Below are positions 25,030 through 34,654 of a stretch of DNA of 64,000 nucleotides, in pieces. The position numbers and the translations under genes were made by a program. The notes beneath the pieces were generated by a model. That model was given only the letters and a program-made list of their open reading frames with translations. It had not been told where the DNA came from and made no database searches. The stretch spans positions 777,393 through 841,392 of the forward strand of contig JABTUM010000002.1 in NCBI GenBank assembly GCA_015075375.1, in the 5' to 3' direction. Source of the DNA: Planctomycetota bacterium. Its GTDB lineage: Bacteria; Planctomycetota; SZUA-567; H5-PLA8. Positions within the stretch are counted from its first letter, which is position 1; each line of letters opens with the position of its first letter.

Positions 25030-26055
25030 ATGCCGAACTCCGGCGACTTCAAGGACCGCATCACCACCATCGAACGCCATTTTCTGGACGAACAGCTCGC
25101 CCATCCCGAAGCCAAAGGCGACCTTACCTCGCTCCTCTACGACCTGGCCTTGGCCGGAAAGATGATCGCCAGCAAAACCGTCCAGGCCGGCCTCGCCGAT
25201 ATCCTCGGCAGCACCGGCGCACAGAACGTCCAGGGCGAGACCGTCCAGAAGCTCGATGTCTTCGCCGACCAGACCATCTACCGGCTCAACGATCACACCG
25301 GACGCCTCGCCTGCATGGGCAGCGAAGAGCAGGACGAATTCATCCCCATTCCGGAAAAGTACCCCAAGGGCAACTACGTCCTTCTGTACGATCCCCTCGA
25401 CGGCAGCAGCAACATCGACGTCAACGTCTCCGTCGGTACCATCTTCGCCATCTACAAGCGCAAGACGCCTCCCGGCGGACCCGGCACGCTCGAAGACTGC
25501 CTCCAGCCCGGCCGCAACCTCGTCGCCGCCGGCTACGTCATCTACGGCTCCAGCACCATGCTCGTCTACACCACCGGCAACGGCGTCCACGGCTTCACGC
25601 TCAACCGCATGCTCGGCGAATTCCTGCTCTCGCACCCCAACGTCAAAATGCCCGCCAAGCCCAAGTACTACAGCGTCAACCAGGCCTACGAACCCTACTG
25701 GTCCGCCGGCGTGTTGCAGTACGTCCGCTGGCTCCAGACCGGCGAAAACAAACTCTCCCTGCGCTACATCGGTTCGCTCGTTGCCGACTTCCACCGCAAC
25801 CTCCTCGCCGGCGGAACCTTCTGCTACCCCGCCGACCGCAAGGACCCCAAGCAGCCCGGCGGCAAGCTGCGCCTGCTCTACGAAGCCGCGCCCCTGGCCT
25901 TCATCGCCGAACAAGCCGGCGGCTACGCCACCGACGGCCACCGCCGCATTCTCGACATCGAACCCACCTCGCTCCACCAGCGCGTCCCGCTCTTCATTGG
26001 GCATAAAGCGCTCACCAAGCCCGTCGAGGATTACGTTCAGAAGTACGACAAGTAG
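25030..26055 (+). CDS. fbp: class I fructose-1,6-bisphosphatase
   Basis: Hydrolyses fructose-1,6-bisphosphate to fructose-6-phosphate in gluconeogenesis. The protein is 341 aa, typical. The ATG at 25030 has GGGAGGA 8 nt upstream. Signature residues include MGSEEQDE, the metal-binding DPLDGSSNID and EAAPLAFIAEQAGG. Longer upstream readings have no support. It is divergent from lacI and followed by an unrelated exported protein gene. Confidence 0.96.
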   Translation: MPNSGDFKDRITTIERHFLDEQLAHPEAKGDLTSLLYDLALAGKMIASKTVQAGLADILGSTGAQNVQGETVQKLDVFADQTIYRLNDHTGRLACMGSEEQDEFIPIPEKYPKGNYVLLYDPLDGSSNIDVNVSVGTIFAIYKRKTPPGGPGTLEDCLQPGRNLVAAGYVIYGSSTMLVYTTGNGVHGFTLNRMLGEFLLSHPNVKMPAKPKYYSVNQAYEPYWSAGVLQYVRWLQTGENKLSLRYIGSLVADFHRNLLAGGTFCYPADRKDPKQPGGKLRLLYEAAPLAFIAEQAGGYATDGHRRILDIEPTSLHQRVPLFIGHKALTKPVEDYVQKYDK

Positions 26056-26148
26056 CCCTGCGCCGGAAAAATACGGAAATCCCCAGTCCGCGGCGGGAGC
26101 GGTGTAGTCCTATCTGCCGGAACAGATACGGGCAGAGGGACCCTCCGA

Positions 26149-27564
26149 ATGCGGCGCGCGCGTATCCTGACCGGACTGCTCGGCGCGCTCGGCTTGCTTT
26201 GCGCCACCGCCGCCGCAGCTGCAACTGCAGCAGACGAAGCCGCCACGCCGCCCAAGCCCCCCGAACTGGCCGTCGTCAAGACTTGGGGCGACCTGCTTAA
26301 GCAGCCCGAGATCAAACTGAGCAGTGGAACCCTGATCCGCCTCGGCATGGCCGCGGATAAAGCGCCTCTTTACGACGGGGTGGTCGTCTATCTCCTCTCC
26401 TGCGCTCAAGCCGAACACGAGGATGGAGTTGAAGACCACGAAGGCCTGGGGCCTTGCCAACTGAAGCTCCTCGGGGGAAACGCGAAAGAGGAAGAACGGG
26501 TGCGATTGAAGCAGGAGATCGGCGACATCGAGCTGTTGCGCCGCGACGGCTATTACTTGTACGCGCAACTGATTGCCGTGCACGAACCGGGCGAAACGCG
26601 CTTCGAAGTGCGCGATCGATCGCAGAACCTTCCGCGTCCTCAGGTTTGCGCCGTGGGCCGCATCGAGGCCGGACCGCGGGCCACGCCGTGGTCGCGCTTC
26701 AGCTATCCCGTTGCAATGGTAGAGGCCCTCGCCAAGCATTTTGACCCCGAGTTAGAAGTGGCGTTCCGCGGCGGGACGCCCGCCTTGCCGCGCTTGAACG
26801 GCCAACGCCCCTGTGCCTTGCAGTCGTACGAAGCACACACCGCGCTCGCAAACTCAAACGAACCCTTGCCGATCGTCTGGGGCGAGGCGCCGGAACTTGC
26901 GCCGCCCGACGACCGAATGCGCGCCGCCTGGCGAGGGTGGGCGCTTAAGCTGAGCGCCGAAGATTTCGAAGTGCGCGACGCGGCCACCCGAGCGCTCGCC
27001 GCCGCGGGGCCGCAAGCTCTAGAGTTCCTCGAAGCCGAGTTGCGCCGCAGCGAAGATCCCGAAGCGCGCCTGCGACTGGACACGCTCGCGAAGCGCTTTG
27101 CGCCCAAGCTGACCCTGACCCAAAACGGCTCCTGCCTCATCCTGCGCAGCGCGCAACCCTTCGAGTTCAATTACGACCTTGAGCCCTACCTTGTCCGCTG
27201 GTGGGTGAACGGCCAGCAGGTGGTGCCGAAGCATGATGTATCGGATTCGACCATGCAGATAAGCGCCGGAGCCGCCGAAGTGCGCGGAGTGCGCCTGAAG
27301 CTGGGACTGGACCCGAGCGCGATCGGCCTGAAGCCCGGCGACCGACTCGGCGTGCAAGTCGCCTATTGCCCGCACGGCACCCGCGAAATCGGCCTCAAAG
27401 TTCTCGAGGAACTTAAACGCGCTCAACAAGCCGATGAACTTGCCTTCGATACCGGGCCCTGGCTCTCCAACCGCCTCGAATTCACCTACCGAGCCGGCGA
27501 TTTCCCCGCGCCGAAAGAAACCGATGAAGAGGAAGTCCTCGAAGCCGCCGACGCCGATCAATAA
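26149..27564 (+). CDS. exported protein with a HEAT-like segment
   Basis: The protein is 471 aa with a signal peptide (ARILTGLLGALGLLCATAAAAA). The middle has no family that I recognise. Residues 265-310 form one HEAT-like unit (LSAEDFEVRDAATRALAAAG, EARLRLDTLAKRF) of the kind seen in the propeller protein at 16182 and the WD40 protein at 53919. The C-terminal part is beta-rich (LEPYLVRWWVNGQQVVPKHD) and ends in an acidic tail (ETDEEEVLEAADADQ). Probably periplasmic. Function unknown. Confidence 0.7.
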   Translation: MRRARILTGLLGALGLLCATAAAAATAADEAATPPKPPELAVVKTWGDLLKQPEIKLSSGTLIRLGMAADKAPLYDGVVVYLLSCAQAEHEDGVEDHEGLGPCQLKLLGGNAKEEERVRLKQEIGDIELLRRDGYYLYAQLIAVHEPGETRFEVRDRSQNLPRPQVCAVGRIEAGPRATPWSRFSYPVAMVEALAKHFDPELEVAFRGGTPALPRLNGQRPCALQSYEAHTALANSNEPLPIVWGEAPELAPPDDRMRAAWRGWALKLSAEDFEVRDAATRALAAAGPQALEFLEAELRRSEDPEARLRLDTLAKRFAPKLTLTQNGSCLILRSAQPFEFNYDLEPYLVRWWVNGQQVVPKHDVSDSTMQISAGAAEVRGVRLKLGLDPSAIGLKPGDRLGVQVAYCPHGTREIGLKVLEELKRAQQADELAFDTGPWLSNRLEFTYRAGDFPAPKETDEEEVLEAADADQ

Positions 27565-27608
27565 AAGAAGGCTGCGCGGCCTACCGTCCATCAACCGCGA
27601 TATGGACC

Positions 27609-27622
27609 TTCACCGTTTACCG
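27609..27622. repeat. heptamer pair at a gene end
   Basis: TTCACCG followed by TTTACCG lies immediately beyond the stop of paralogue A. Same family as the array at 974-1001. Confidence 0.6.
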
Positions 27623-27624
27623 CG

Positions 27625-29148
27625 CTACCTTGCTCCTCCGCGCCCCAAGTCGTTGGGCCCCGTCGTCTGAATCACTTCGAAGTCCGATCCTTTGAAGCGC
27701 TCCAGCGCCTTCATCGCCGGCACGTCGATTCGCGGATCGGGCGGGCAGGGGATATCCCAGTCGCGGCCGTTGTCGCAGCAGATCATGCCGTACTTCTGCA
27801 GCCCGCGCGCGATCGCCAGCGCCTGCTTGGGCAGACCCGCCAGGTTCGCCGTGGCCTTTAACCGAAAGCGTTGCCCCATCGCCGGAACCAGCTTGTCGTC
27901 GGTCTGGCTGGCGAAGTGCGTCGCCGGATACAGATACTCCTTCCGCGTTTTCGCGAACGTCACGCGCAGCGCGTGCTCCACCATCCCGCGCTCCAGTTCG
28001 TCGTAGCGCGCGATGCCCACTAAGAGCGGGCAGCCCGCCGCGTCCGCGCTCGTCCAGCCCGCCGGGCGCAGCTTGTTCGAACGCAAATCCCACACCGCCG
28101 CGCACCCCGCTTCCCACCCGCCGGCCGTCCGCCGCATGTGGAAGAACTCGTACAGCATCATCGCGTGCGGATCGATCACGTACGCGTGCCGGTCGCCTTC
28201 GCCCGTCGTCTGCACCGTCGCCAGGTCCGCATGTCCCTTGACCCAGTATTCCGGCCAGCCCTGGATCGGACAGTTCGCCGGAACCGGATACGGGCCCGGG
28301 TCCGATTCCCGCGGATACGAAACGATCTTCACCTCGACCTTCGGCTGATTCGGCGGCACGAAGACCCAGTTGTGCCCGAAGTCCACGTGCAGCGAAATCT
28401 CCGCGCCGATCTTCGCGATCATCGCCGCGCTGTCCGGATGCACCGGGTTCTTCGACACGTCCTCGTTCCACGGGCTGTTCGGCGGAAAAATCTGCAAGCA
28501 CGAGAGAATCGCGTCCGACTCCGGCTCGTTAAAGAGGATCGGGCGGTCGAACTTCGGCAGCGGCGGCAGCGCGCGCCCGGCGTGATTCGTCCCCGGCGCC
28601 GCCGCGCCGCTGCCCGGCGGCGGCAGACCCGCCAGCGCCGCGAGGTCCTTGCGCGGCGCGGCGCCGTTCGGAGCTTCCGGATGTTCCGGAGCAACCGTTC
28701 GCGCCGTCGCCTCGGGCTTCGGAAGCGCCGCCAGCAGCGCCCCGGCCTCCGCGGCCAAGCTGGGGTCCTTGCGAGCCGCCTCTTCCGCGCACTGCTCGGC
28801 TTCCTTGGGCAGGCCCTCGGCCAGACAGAACCGGCTCACCGCCAGCAGGTCCTTGCCTTCGGCCGCGCACGCCTGAGCCACCTGCGCCAGATCCGCCGCC
28901 GAAAGATCCTTCCACGCCAGCGGCAGCTTGTTGCCTTTCACCTCGACGGTCAATTCTTGAGCCGTCGCGGCGGACACCTTCACCCGGCTGCGCTCGCCCA
29001 GTACCCCGACATACGCCGTCGGCCGAGCGCCGGCTTTCAGCGCGTCCCGCACCAGCGCCTCCAACGGAGCACGATCCGCCGCCTGAACCGGACACGCGAG
29101 CGCAAGCCCCAGCAAGCAAAACGCCCAACGCCTCATACGTGGCTCCAT
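27625..29148 (-). CDS. exported protein, tandem paralogue A
   Basis: The protein is 507 aa from the ATG at 29148, with GAGGAA upstream and a signal peptide (MRRWAFCLLGLALACPVQAA). A small N-terminal beta region (RVKVSAATAQELTVEVKGNK, LAWKDLSAADLAQVA) and a Pro/Ala linker lead to a large C-terminal domain with PWNEDVSKNPVHPDS, ESDPGPYPVP, RSNKLRPAGWTSADAAG and GMICCDNGRDWDI. That domain belongs to an uncharacterised secreted family; I know of no assigned activity. The next gene upstream is a paralogue with the same layout, so this is a tandem duplication. Confidence 0.75.
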   Translation of the reverse strand: MEPRMRRWAFCLLGLALACPVQAADRAPLEALVRDALKAGARPTAYVGVLGERSRVKVSAATAQELTVEVKGNKLPLAWKDLSAADLAQVAQACAAEGKDLLAVSRFCLAEGLPKEAEQCAEEAARKDPSLAAEAGALLAALPKPEATARTVAPEHPEAPNGAAPRKDLAALAGLPPPGSGAAAPGTNHAGRALPPLPKFDRPILFNEPESDAILSCLQIFPPNSPWNEDVSKNPVHPDSAAMIAKIGAEISLHVDFGHNWVFVPPNQPKVEVKIVSYPRESDPGPYPVPANCPIQGWPEYWVKGHADLATVQTTGEGDRHAYVIDPHAMMLYEFFHMRRTAGGWEAGCAAVWDLRSNKLRPAGWTSADAAGCPLLVGIARYDELERGMVEHALRVTFAKTRKEYLYPATHFASQTDDKLVPAMGQRFRLKATANLAGLPKQALAIARGLQKYGMICCDNGRDWDIPCPPDPRIDVPAMKALERFKGSDFEVIQTTGPNDLGRGGAR

Positions 29149-29356
29149 GCGCTGTTCCTCTTTGCGGGGAAAACGCGCCGCGGGGACACCCGCTTTCGCA
29201 CTTTTCGAAGATTCGCAGCGAAAACCACACCAGACCTGCATGACGAAGCCTATACCAGCCACCGTGCCGAAGTCCATACGGGCCCGAAAAGCCAGCCCCG
29301 CCCCGGGGAGGGTCGAAAGCCGCGAGCGCATAAGCCGCTGCTTGAAATTTGCCCTT

Positions 29357-29393
29357 TGCCGTTTTCCCTAGCCCTGCCGTTGGCCGTTTACCG
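29357..29393. repeat. degenerate heptamer array at a gene end
   Basis: Units such as TTTGCCG, TTTTCCC, TTGGCCG and TTTACCG lie just beyond the stop of paralogue B. The region 29149-29356 between the paralogues holds no gene that I can support. Confidence 0.5.
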
Positions 29394-29395
29394 CT

Positions 29396-30952
29396 CTACC
29401 GCGCGCCCCCGCGCCCCAAATCGTTCGGCCCCGCCGGCACGACCACCTCGAAGTCGCTGCCCTTGATCCGCGCCAGCGCCTTGATCCCCGAAATATCGAA
29501 GCGCGCGTCGCGCGCCGCCGACATGAACCAATTGCTCCCGTTGTCCGCCACCAGCAGCCCGTACTTCTTCAACGCCAGCGCGATCGCCATGGCTTGCGGC
29601 GGCAAGCCGCTCAAGTCCACGCCCGCCTTCAAACGCAGCCGCTGCCCCATCGCCGGAAAGGTCTTGTCGTCCGTCGCCCCGGCGTGATGCGTCGCCGGAT
29701 ACACGTACTCTTTGCGTGTGCGCGAAAACGTCACGCGGATCGCGTGCTCCACCATCCCGCGCGAAACCTCGTCGTAACGGATCAGCCCCGGCCAGATCGG
29801 CAGCCCCGCCGCGTCCGCGCTCGTCCAGCGGTCCGGCCGCAGCTTGTTGCTCGACAGGTTGAAGATCGCCGCGCCCGCCGCCTTCCAGCCCGCGTCCGTC
29901 CGCGTCATCACGAAGAATTCGTACAGCGTCATGCTCGACGGATCGATGATCAGCGCGTGCCGGTCGCCGCCCGTGCCGAGCTGGTACGATTTGAGCGTCT
30001 CGTCCGAATAGGTGCGGTAGTCCTCGGGCCAGCCTTCCACCGGGCACGTATCCGGAATGGGGTAGGGGCCGGGGTCCGATTCGCCCTTGTACTGCAGCGA
30101 AGTCAGCGGCAGCTTCGGCTGCTCCGGCGGCACGAAGACCCAACTGAAGCTGAAGTCCACGAAGATCCCGCGCCCCGGCGACAGATTCGCGATCATCGCC
30201 GCGCTGTCCGGATGCACCGGGCACTTCGAGACGTCCTCGTTCCACGCGTTGTTCGGCGGGAACACCTGCATGCTCGCCGCGATCGCGTCGGCCTCGGGCG
30301 TGTGGAAGAGGATCGGCTTATCGAACTTCGGAAGCGGTGGCAACGCACGGCCCTCGTGATTCGTCCGCGCCGCCGCAGGACCCGCCGAACCGGCGCTGGG
30401 GATTCCGGCCAGCTTCGCCAGGTCCGGCTTGGACGCCTCGCCTTCGGCCGGCTTCGCCGCGGACGCCAGCACCTCCGTATCCGGCTTGGGCGGCGGAGGC
30501 GGCGCGCGGTCGGGCAGCGAACGCAAAATCGCCTGAGCCTCCTCCGTCAGCTTCGCGTCGGCGCTCAGCGCCTTCGTGCACAGCGCCTCGACCTGCTCGT
30601 ATTTTTTAAGTTCCAAAAACGCCCGCGCGACCGCCAGGCACTCCGCGCCGCTCTCCGCCGCTTCGCGCGCCACCTGAGCCACATCGTCGGCCGAAAGATC
30701 CGCCCACGGCAAGGGCATCTTGTTCCCCTGCACCTGCACCGTCAGCGTCTTGGCGTCCGCCGCCAGCACCTTCGCGCGCTGCGACTGCCCGAAAATCGTC
30801 ACGAACGCCGTCGGCCGAGCGCCCGCCTGCACGCGAGCGACGATCAGATCCTTTAAGGTCTCCGCCTCGCCCGCCGCCGCGCTCAGGTTCAATGCGCAGA
30901 CCAGCAGCGCGAGCGCCGGTACCTGCCGTCGATGAAAGCGATTCGCGACCAT
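29396..30952 (-). CDS. exported protein, tandem paralogue B
   Basis: The protein is 518 aa with a signal peptide (VPALALLVCALNLSAAAG). It shares the whole layout of paralogue A: an N-terminal beta region (LTVQVQGNKMPLPWADLS), Pro-rich linker and C-terminal domain (AWNEDVSKCPVHPDS, ESDPGPYPIP, RPDRWTSADAAGLPI, GLLVADNGSNWFM). Both end in NDLGRGGAR. In B the segment ADNGSNW replaces CDNGRDW of A. Probably periplasmic or surface-located. Function unknown. Confidence 0.75.
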   Translation of the reverse strand: MVANRFHRRQVPALALLVCALNLSAAAGEAETLKDLIVARVQAGARPTAFVTIFGQSQRAKVLAADAKTLTVQVQGNKMPLPWADLSADDVAQVAREAAESGAECLAVARAFLELKKYEQVEALCTKALSADAKLTEEAQAILRSLPDRAPPPPPKPDTEVLASAAKPAEGEASKPDLAKLAGIPSAGSAGPAAARTNHEGRALPPLPKFDKPILFHTPEADAIAASMQVFPPNNAWNEDVSKCPVHPDSAAMIANLSPGRGIFVDFSFSWVFVPPEQPKLPLTSLQYKGESDPGPYPIPDTCPVEGWPEDYRTYSDETLKSYQLGTGGDRHALIIDPSSMTLYEFFVMTRTDAGWKAAGAAIFNLSSNKLRPDRWTSADAAGLPIWPGLIRYDEVSRGMVEHAIRVTFSRTRKEYVYPATHHAGATDDKTFPAMGQRLRLKAGVDLSGLPPQAMAIALALKKYGLLVADNGSNWFMSAARDARFDISGIKALARIKGSDFEVVVPAGPNDLGRGGAR

Positions 30953-31062
30953 GCGTGCGCCCCGTACTCGGGGAAGTAACGAAAAGAGGGTGCTGCTTCG
31001 TTCGAAAATTCGAGGATAATCGAAGCGAAATTGCAGGTCTATAGCCTGTACCAGAGTTCAGG

Positions 31063-32055
31063 ATGAGGCCGCCGATGAAAATTAGGTGGGGACTGGGATT
31101 CCTCGCGCTGCTTCTGTTGGGGATTTGGGCTTACTCGCGCCTGCGCACGGAAACCCCTCAAGAATTTGAAGACGTACCCGTGCAGGCGCAGCCGACGGTG
31201 CCCGCTCCGGCTCAAGAGTCTCACCATCCGGTCTTCGACTTGAACGAATGGATTCATCGGCACCCATGGCCCCAAAAATTGAAAAAGGGCGGAAGCATAA
31301 TCGCCAGCCCCGCGCATCTGGCCTGGACCGAGCAGATTCGCGCGCGCACCGAAGCTACCACGTCACTGGGTCGTCGCGTGCCGGCCGATGTTTTTGTCTG
31401 GGCGCTGGGCGAACCCCCCAAGCCGTACCTGACTAAGGTAGGTGGAGTTCCTTACTTACCTCAAACATCGTCTTGGCCGGGAACCACCGACGGTAAACCC
31501 ATGACCTTCCTGGCTCAGTTCTGCTTTCTGGATTCCAAGGATCTCTTCAACGCCGAATGGCCCGGCGATGTGCTGCTTATATTCATGGCTGAAGAGGAAT
31601 CTTATATCGAACCGGGTCAGCGCGGAGCGCTGCGGCTGCTATGGACAAAGGTGGACGATCAGCCGCGCTGGACCGCTGAGCGCATGCCCAAACCGCGGTT
31701 CCCCGTCATGTGCGGGCACGGCATCAGGCATCGCACCTTCGACTATCCCGATGCATCCGATTCGTTCGAAGCGCAAGGCCTATCGAGTTCCTATTTGCTT
31801 GGCTGCCTTCAGGCTACGCGAATCGGCGGGGAACCTTGGTTTATTCAAGACGATCCGCGCTACCCGAACGAAGAGGTTCTATGCGCGCTCAGTTCGATTC
31901 AGCCGGTTCCCGAAACCCCGTACCCCTATGCGAACCGGCCTGAGCCCTATCCGATGTTGCAATACGATAGCGAACTCATTCTGGGCGATATGGGTTGCTT
32001 GTACATTTTGCGGCACAAAGATGGCACCCTGCGCGCAGCGTTTGATTGTTATTAA
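31063..32055 (+). CDS. membrane-anchored DUF1963 (YwqG-like) protein
   Basis: The protein is 330 aa. One N-terminal transmembrane helix (about residues 9-25, LGFLALLLLGIWAY) is followed by a linker and a DUF1963 domain with KVGGVPYLPQTSSWP, PMTFLAQFCFLD, and the C-terminal GDMGCLYIL. Some relatives are cytoplasmic; the N-terminal anchor here puts the domain outside the inner membrane or leaves it tethered. Start at 31063, or at 31075 where GAGG lies 6 nt upstream. Function of the family unknown. Divergent from paralogue B. Confidence 0.75.
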   Translation: MRPPMKIRWGLGFLALLLLGIWAYSRLRTETPQEFEDVPVQAQPTVPAPAQESHHPVFDLNEWIHRHPWPQKLKKGGSIIASPAHLAWTEQIRARTEATTSLGRRVPADVFVWALGEPPKPYLTKVGGVPYLPQTSSWPGTTDGKPMTFLAQFCFLDSKDLFNAEWPGDVLLIFMAEEESYIEPGQRGALRLLWTKVDDQPRWTAERMPKPRFPVMCGHGIRHRTFDYPDASDSFEAQGLSSSYLLGCLQATRIGGEPWFIQDDPRYPNEEVLCALSSIQPVPETPYPYANRPEPYPMLQYDSELILGDMGCLYILRHKDGTLRAAFDCY

Positions 32056-32114
32056 CCCCAATCGGAAGATGCCGCCCTTCTCCGACCCCACCGCGACGCC
32101 GCGGTAAATTCAGC

Positions 32115-32936
32115 CTAAACCCCCGCCTCACGCATCAGCTTCCGCGTCGCCCCGTACGCTTCCGCCACCCATTCCTTAATCCGCGCCGGCTCCGGGCTGT
32201 ACTCCAGCTCCAGGCTGATCGTATCGCTCGCCACCCCCGTCTTACCGATCGCCTGCAAATACGGCACGAAGTCCACCACGCCGCGCCCCGGCGGCAGATC
32301 GCCGTGCACTTTCCCGTCGCAGTCGCTGATGTGAACGTGCGCCGCGCGCCCCTTCAACGCCTCCAGCGCCCGCGCCGGCGTCTTGCTCAAAACCATGTGG
32401 CTGATGTCGATGTTCGCCTGGATCGCCGGATGGTTCACGTCGTCGAGGAACTTCGCCATCGCGTCGATCGTGTTCAAAATCGACAGATGAAACGGCTCCA
32501 GCTCCAGCGCGATCAGCTTGCCCTGCTTGCCCGCGTAATCGCCCAGCGCCTTGCACGCCTCCACGCCCCACTGCCATTGCAGCTTCGGCGGGATCACCTC
32601 CTGCTGCCACATATACTCGCCCAGCACCATGAGATAGTTGTGGCCGCCGAAAGCGCTGAGCATGTCCACGTACGCGCGGCTGCGCTTGAGGTGGAAGTCG
32701 CGCACCGATTTGTTGAAGTCGCACAGCCCCAGGCTGCAGCCGGCCACGCTCACGATCGGCAGCTTCAGCCGAGCGCACGCCGCCTGGATCCGGATCACCT
32801 GCCCCGCCGCGTCGTCGTCCAGCGGGTCGAGCTGGATATCGACCGTGTCGAAGCCCAGTTCCTTCGTCCACTCCAAGCCCTGCTCCAGCGGCTTCCCGCT
32901 CTGGTCCCAAGCCGAATTGATCATCCCCAGCTTCAT
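32115..32936 (-). CDS. sugar phosphate isomerase/epimerase-like TIM barrel
   Basis: The protein is 273 aa of the xylose isomerase-like TIM-barrel superfamily (AP endonuclease 2 fold). GGAGG lies about 6 nt before the ATG. Strand ends show DTVDIQLDP, ALELEPFHLS, ANIDISHMVLS, HVHISDCDG and ISLELEY, which supply the Glu/Asp/His metal ligands. Many relatives isomerise or epimerise keto-sugars or inosose. The exact reaction cannot be read from sequence. Single-gene transcript, no signal peptide. Confidence 0.85.
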   Translation of the reverse strand: MKLGMINSAWDQSGKPLEQGLEWTKELGFDTVDIQLDPLDDDAAGQVIRIQAACARLKLPIVSVAGCSLGLCDFNKSVRDFHLKRSRAYVDMLSAFGGHNYLMVLGEYMWQQEVIPPKLQWQWGVEACKALGDYAGKQGKLIALELEPFHLSILNTIDAMAKFLDDVNHPAIQANIDISHMVLSKTPARALEALKGRAAHVHISDCDGKVHGDLPPGRGVVDFVPYLQAIGKTGVASDTISLELEYSPEPARIKEWVAEAYGATRKLMREAGV

Positions 32937-33249
32937 CGACGCGCCTCCGTGCTTATCTCATACTTGTATGAACCCCAAAACCTAACCGCATCCAGCCCCG
33001 CTGCCAAGAGCCTAAGCGGTTGATCCGATGGTTTAGGCCTTCCCCTCCTTGCCAAAGAAGGGGCAGGGGAGGTGAACGAAACGATCCGCGCGAAGCGCGC
33101 ACCGTAAACAAAGACCGTGAAGCAATCCCGCACGGGCCGTTCGAATTTTGATTGTTTATTCCCGTAACCGCCATCTCCCGCCCGCGTAAAAACCTCGGTC
33201 CCAAACCGCCGCCGCCAAGCGTCCGAATACCGAAGCCCGAAAGGAAGGC
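32937..33249. other. intergenic region with palindromic repeat
   Basis: 313 bp, no gene. A C/G-rich imperfect palindrome at 33037-33073 (CCTTCCCCTCCTTGCC then GAAGGGGCAGGGGAGG) belongs to the same general class as the heads of the composite repeats and the palindromes at 38110-38205. Confidence 0.5.
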
Positions 33250-34593
33250 ATGCGCCCAGCGTCGAATCGATCCTTCCGCGGCCTCGTGCTCGCCGCCGCG
33301 CTGGCCGGCATGACGGCCGTCTCCGCGCCGCGCCCCTGCATCGCCGACGGCTTCCATGCCGGGCGCTTCCGCGACGCCAACCTCCCCGCCGCCTGGCGCA
33401 AGCTGAAGCTCGAAATCGCCGAACGCCAGGACTCCATGCTTCTGATGGCCGTGATCCAGGATCTCCTCGACATCCTGCGCTACGTCGATCCGTACAACCT
33501 CGCGCCCGATTCGCCGCCGTGGATGCAATCCGAAGCCGGGCGCGAACAGGCCCGCGCCTTCGCCGAAGCCGCGCTCGTCGAGATCGCCGCCGATGCCGCC
33601 CAGCCCGTCTGGTGCGCCTGGCTCAACGAACTGCGCTTCGATACCGCCGAACGCCGCAGCGCCCTCGAAGCCCTCGCCGCCACGCGCATGGATCTGCGGC
33701 TGGCCGAGCAAACCCTGCAACGCCAGGCCCGCGCCGTCTTCCCGGCTTGGGTGCCGCCGGCGCCCGCCGCGGAGGAACTCTTTCGCGACGAACTGCGCGC
33801 CGCGTGGTACGCGCTGCTCTACGAACTGCCGGTGCCCATCCAGAGCGACCCCGCCGCGCGCATGGAGATCGCATCCGGCGACGGCCTCCTGCATCGGCCC
33901 ATGCTCCGCGCACGCCTTCCGCGCGCGCCCGCGCCGCGCGACGGACGCTGGATCCCTCGCCTCGCCGAAAAGCTCAGCCGCGAAGACGCCACCTACCGCG
34001 ACACCGAACTCTACGCCGCCTTCCGCGATCTGCGCCGCAAAGAGGACGCCGCGGCCCACGCGCAGCACGAATACGTGGCGAAGTACGCGGTCGACGTGCG
34101 CATCGACCTCTTTCCCAGCCCCGCCTACGCCGAATCCCTCGAACGCGTCCTGCTCCGCTGCGGCGCTCGCGTCCGCCCCATGCTGGAAGAAAGCCGCGCC
34201 CACCGCAGTTACCGCGTCGCAACCGCTTCGCGCCGCTTGCTCCAGGCCCTCGAAGGGTCGGCGCCCTTCGCGCCGGCCGCGCTCCCCGAACCCGAAGCCG
34301 GCCGCCTCGCCCGCGTGCTGCTCGACGTCTGGGACCTCAACGCCCCCGAACCCGGCTCCGAAATTTCCCGCCGCGCGCGAGCCCGATTACGCACCCGCGG
34401 CATGGCGAGCGTCCCCGATCTGCTCAAGCTCCTCGACTGCCCCGACCTGAACCTGGAACCCGAAATTCTCGCCGCGCTCGAATTCGTCACCGGCCTGCGC
34501 CTCGGGCCCGATCTCCGCGCCTGGCAGCGCTGGCACGCCCAGCATCTCCGCACCGGAACCGACATGCCCTCCGCGCCCGCGGAAGAACCCTGA
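33250..34593 (+). CDS. exported alpha-helical protein of unknown function
   Basis: The protein is 447 aa with an N-terminal signal peptide (GLVLAAALAGMTAVSA). AAGGAAGG lies directly before the ATG. The rest is helical, Arg/Ala/Glu-rich, with no recognised family. The last 90 residues (VPDLLKLLDCPDL, ALEFVTGLRLGPDLRAWQRW) look HEAT-like and end in the WxxW segment seen after HEAT units in some PVC proteins. Separated by 74 bp from the cysteine desulfurase gene, which seems to have its own promoter. Confidence 0.65.
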   Translation: MRPASNRSFRGLVLAAALAGMTAVSAPRPCIADGFHAGRFRDANLPAAWRKLKLEIAERQDSMLLMAVIQDLLDILRYVDPYNLAPDSPPWMQSEAGREQARAFAEAALVEIAADAAQPVWCAWLNELRFDTAERRSALEALAATRMDLRLAEQTLQRQARAVFPAWVPPAPAAEELFRDELRAAWYALLYELPVPIQSDPAARMEIASGDGLLHRPMLRARLPRAPAPRDGRWIPRLAEKLSREDATYRDTELYAAFRDLRRKEDAAAHAQHEYVAKYAVDVRIDLFPSPAYAESLERVLLRCGARVRPMLEESRAHRSYRVATASRRLLQALEGSAPFAPAALPEPEAGRLARVLLDVWDLNAPEPGSEISRRARARLRTRGMASVPDLLKLLDCPDLNLEPEILAALEFVTGLRLGPDLRAWQRWHAQHLRTGTDMPSAPAEEP

Positions 34594-34619
34594 ACCCACG
34601 GAATGCCCAAGCCCCTGCG

Positions 34620-34654
34620 TTCCCCGTTTACCGTTCACCGTTTACCGTTCCCCG
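34620..34654. repeat. TTYNCCG heptamer array (5 units)
   Basis: Five exact 7-bp steps: TTCCCCG, TTTACCG, TTCACCG, TTTACCG, TTCCCCG. The array ends 14 bp before the cysteine desulfurase ATG and overlaps its likely promoter. Confidence 0.85.

Noticed and set aside
23764..26004. A 746-codon minus-strand frame across lacI and fbp
   Set aside because: It overlaps three well-supported genes, has a biased composition and no motifs.
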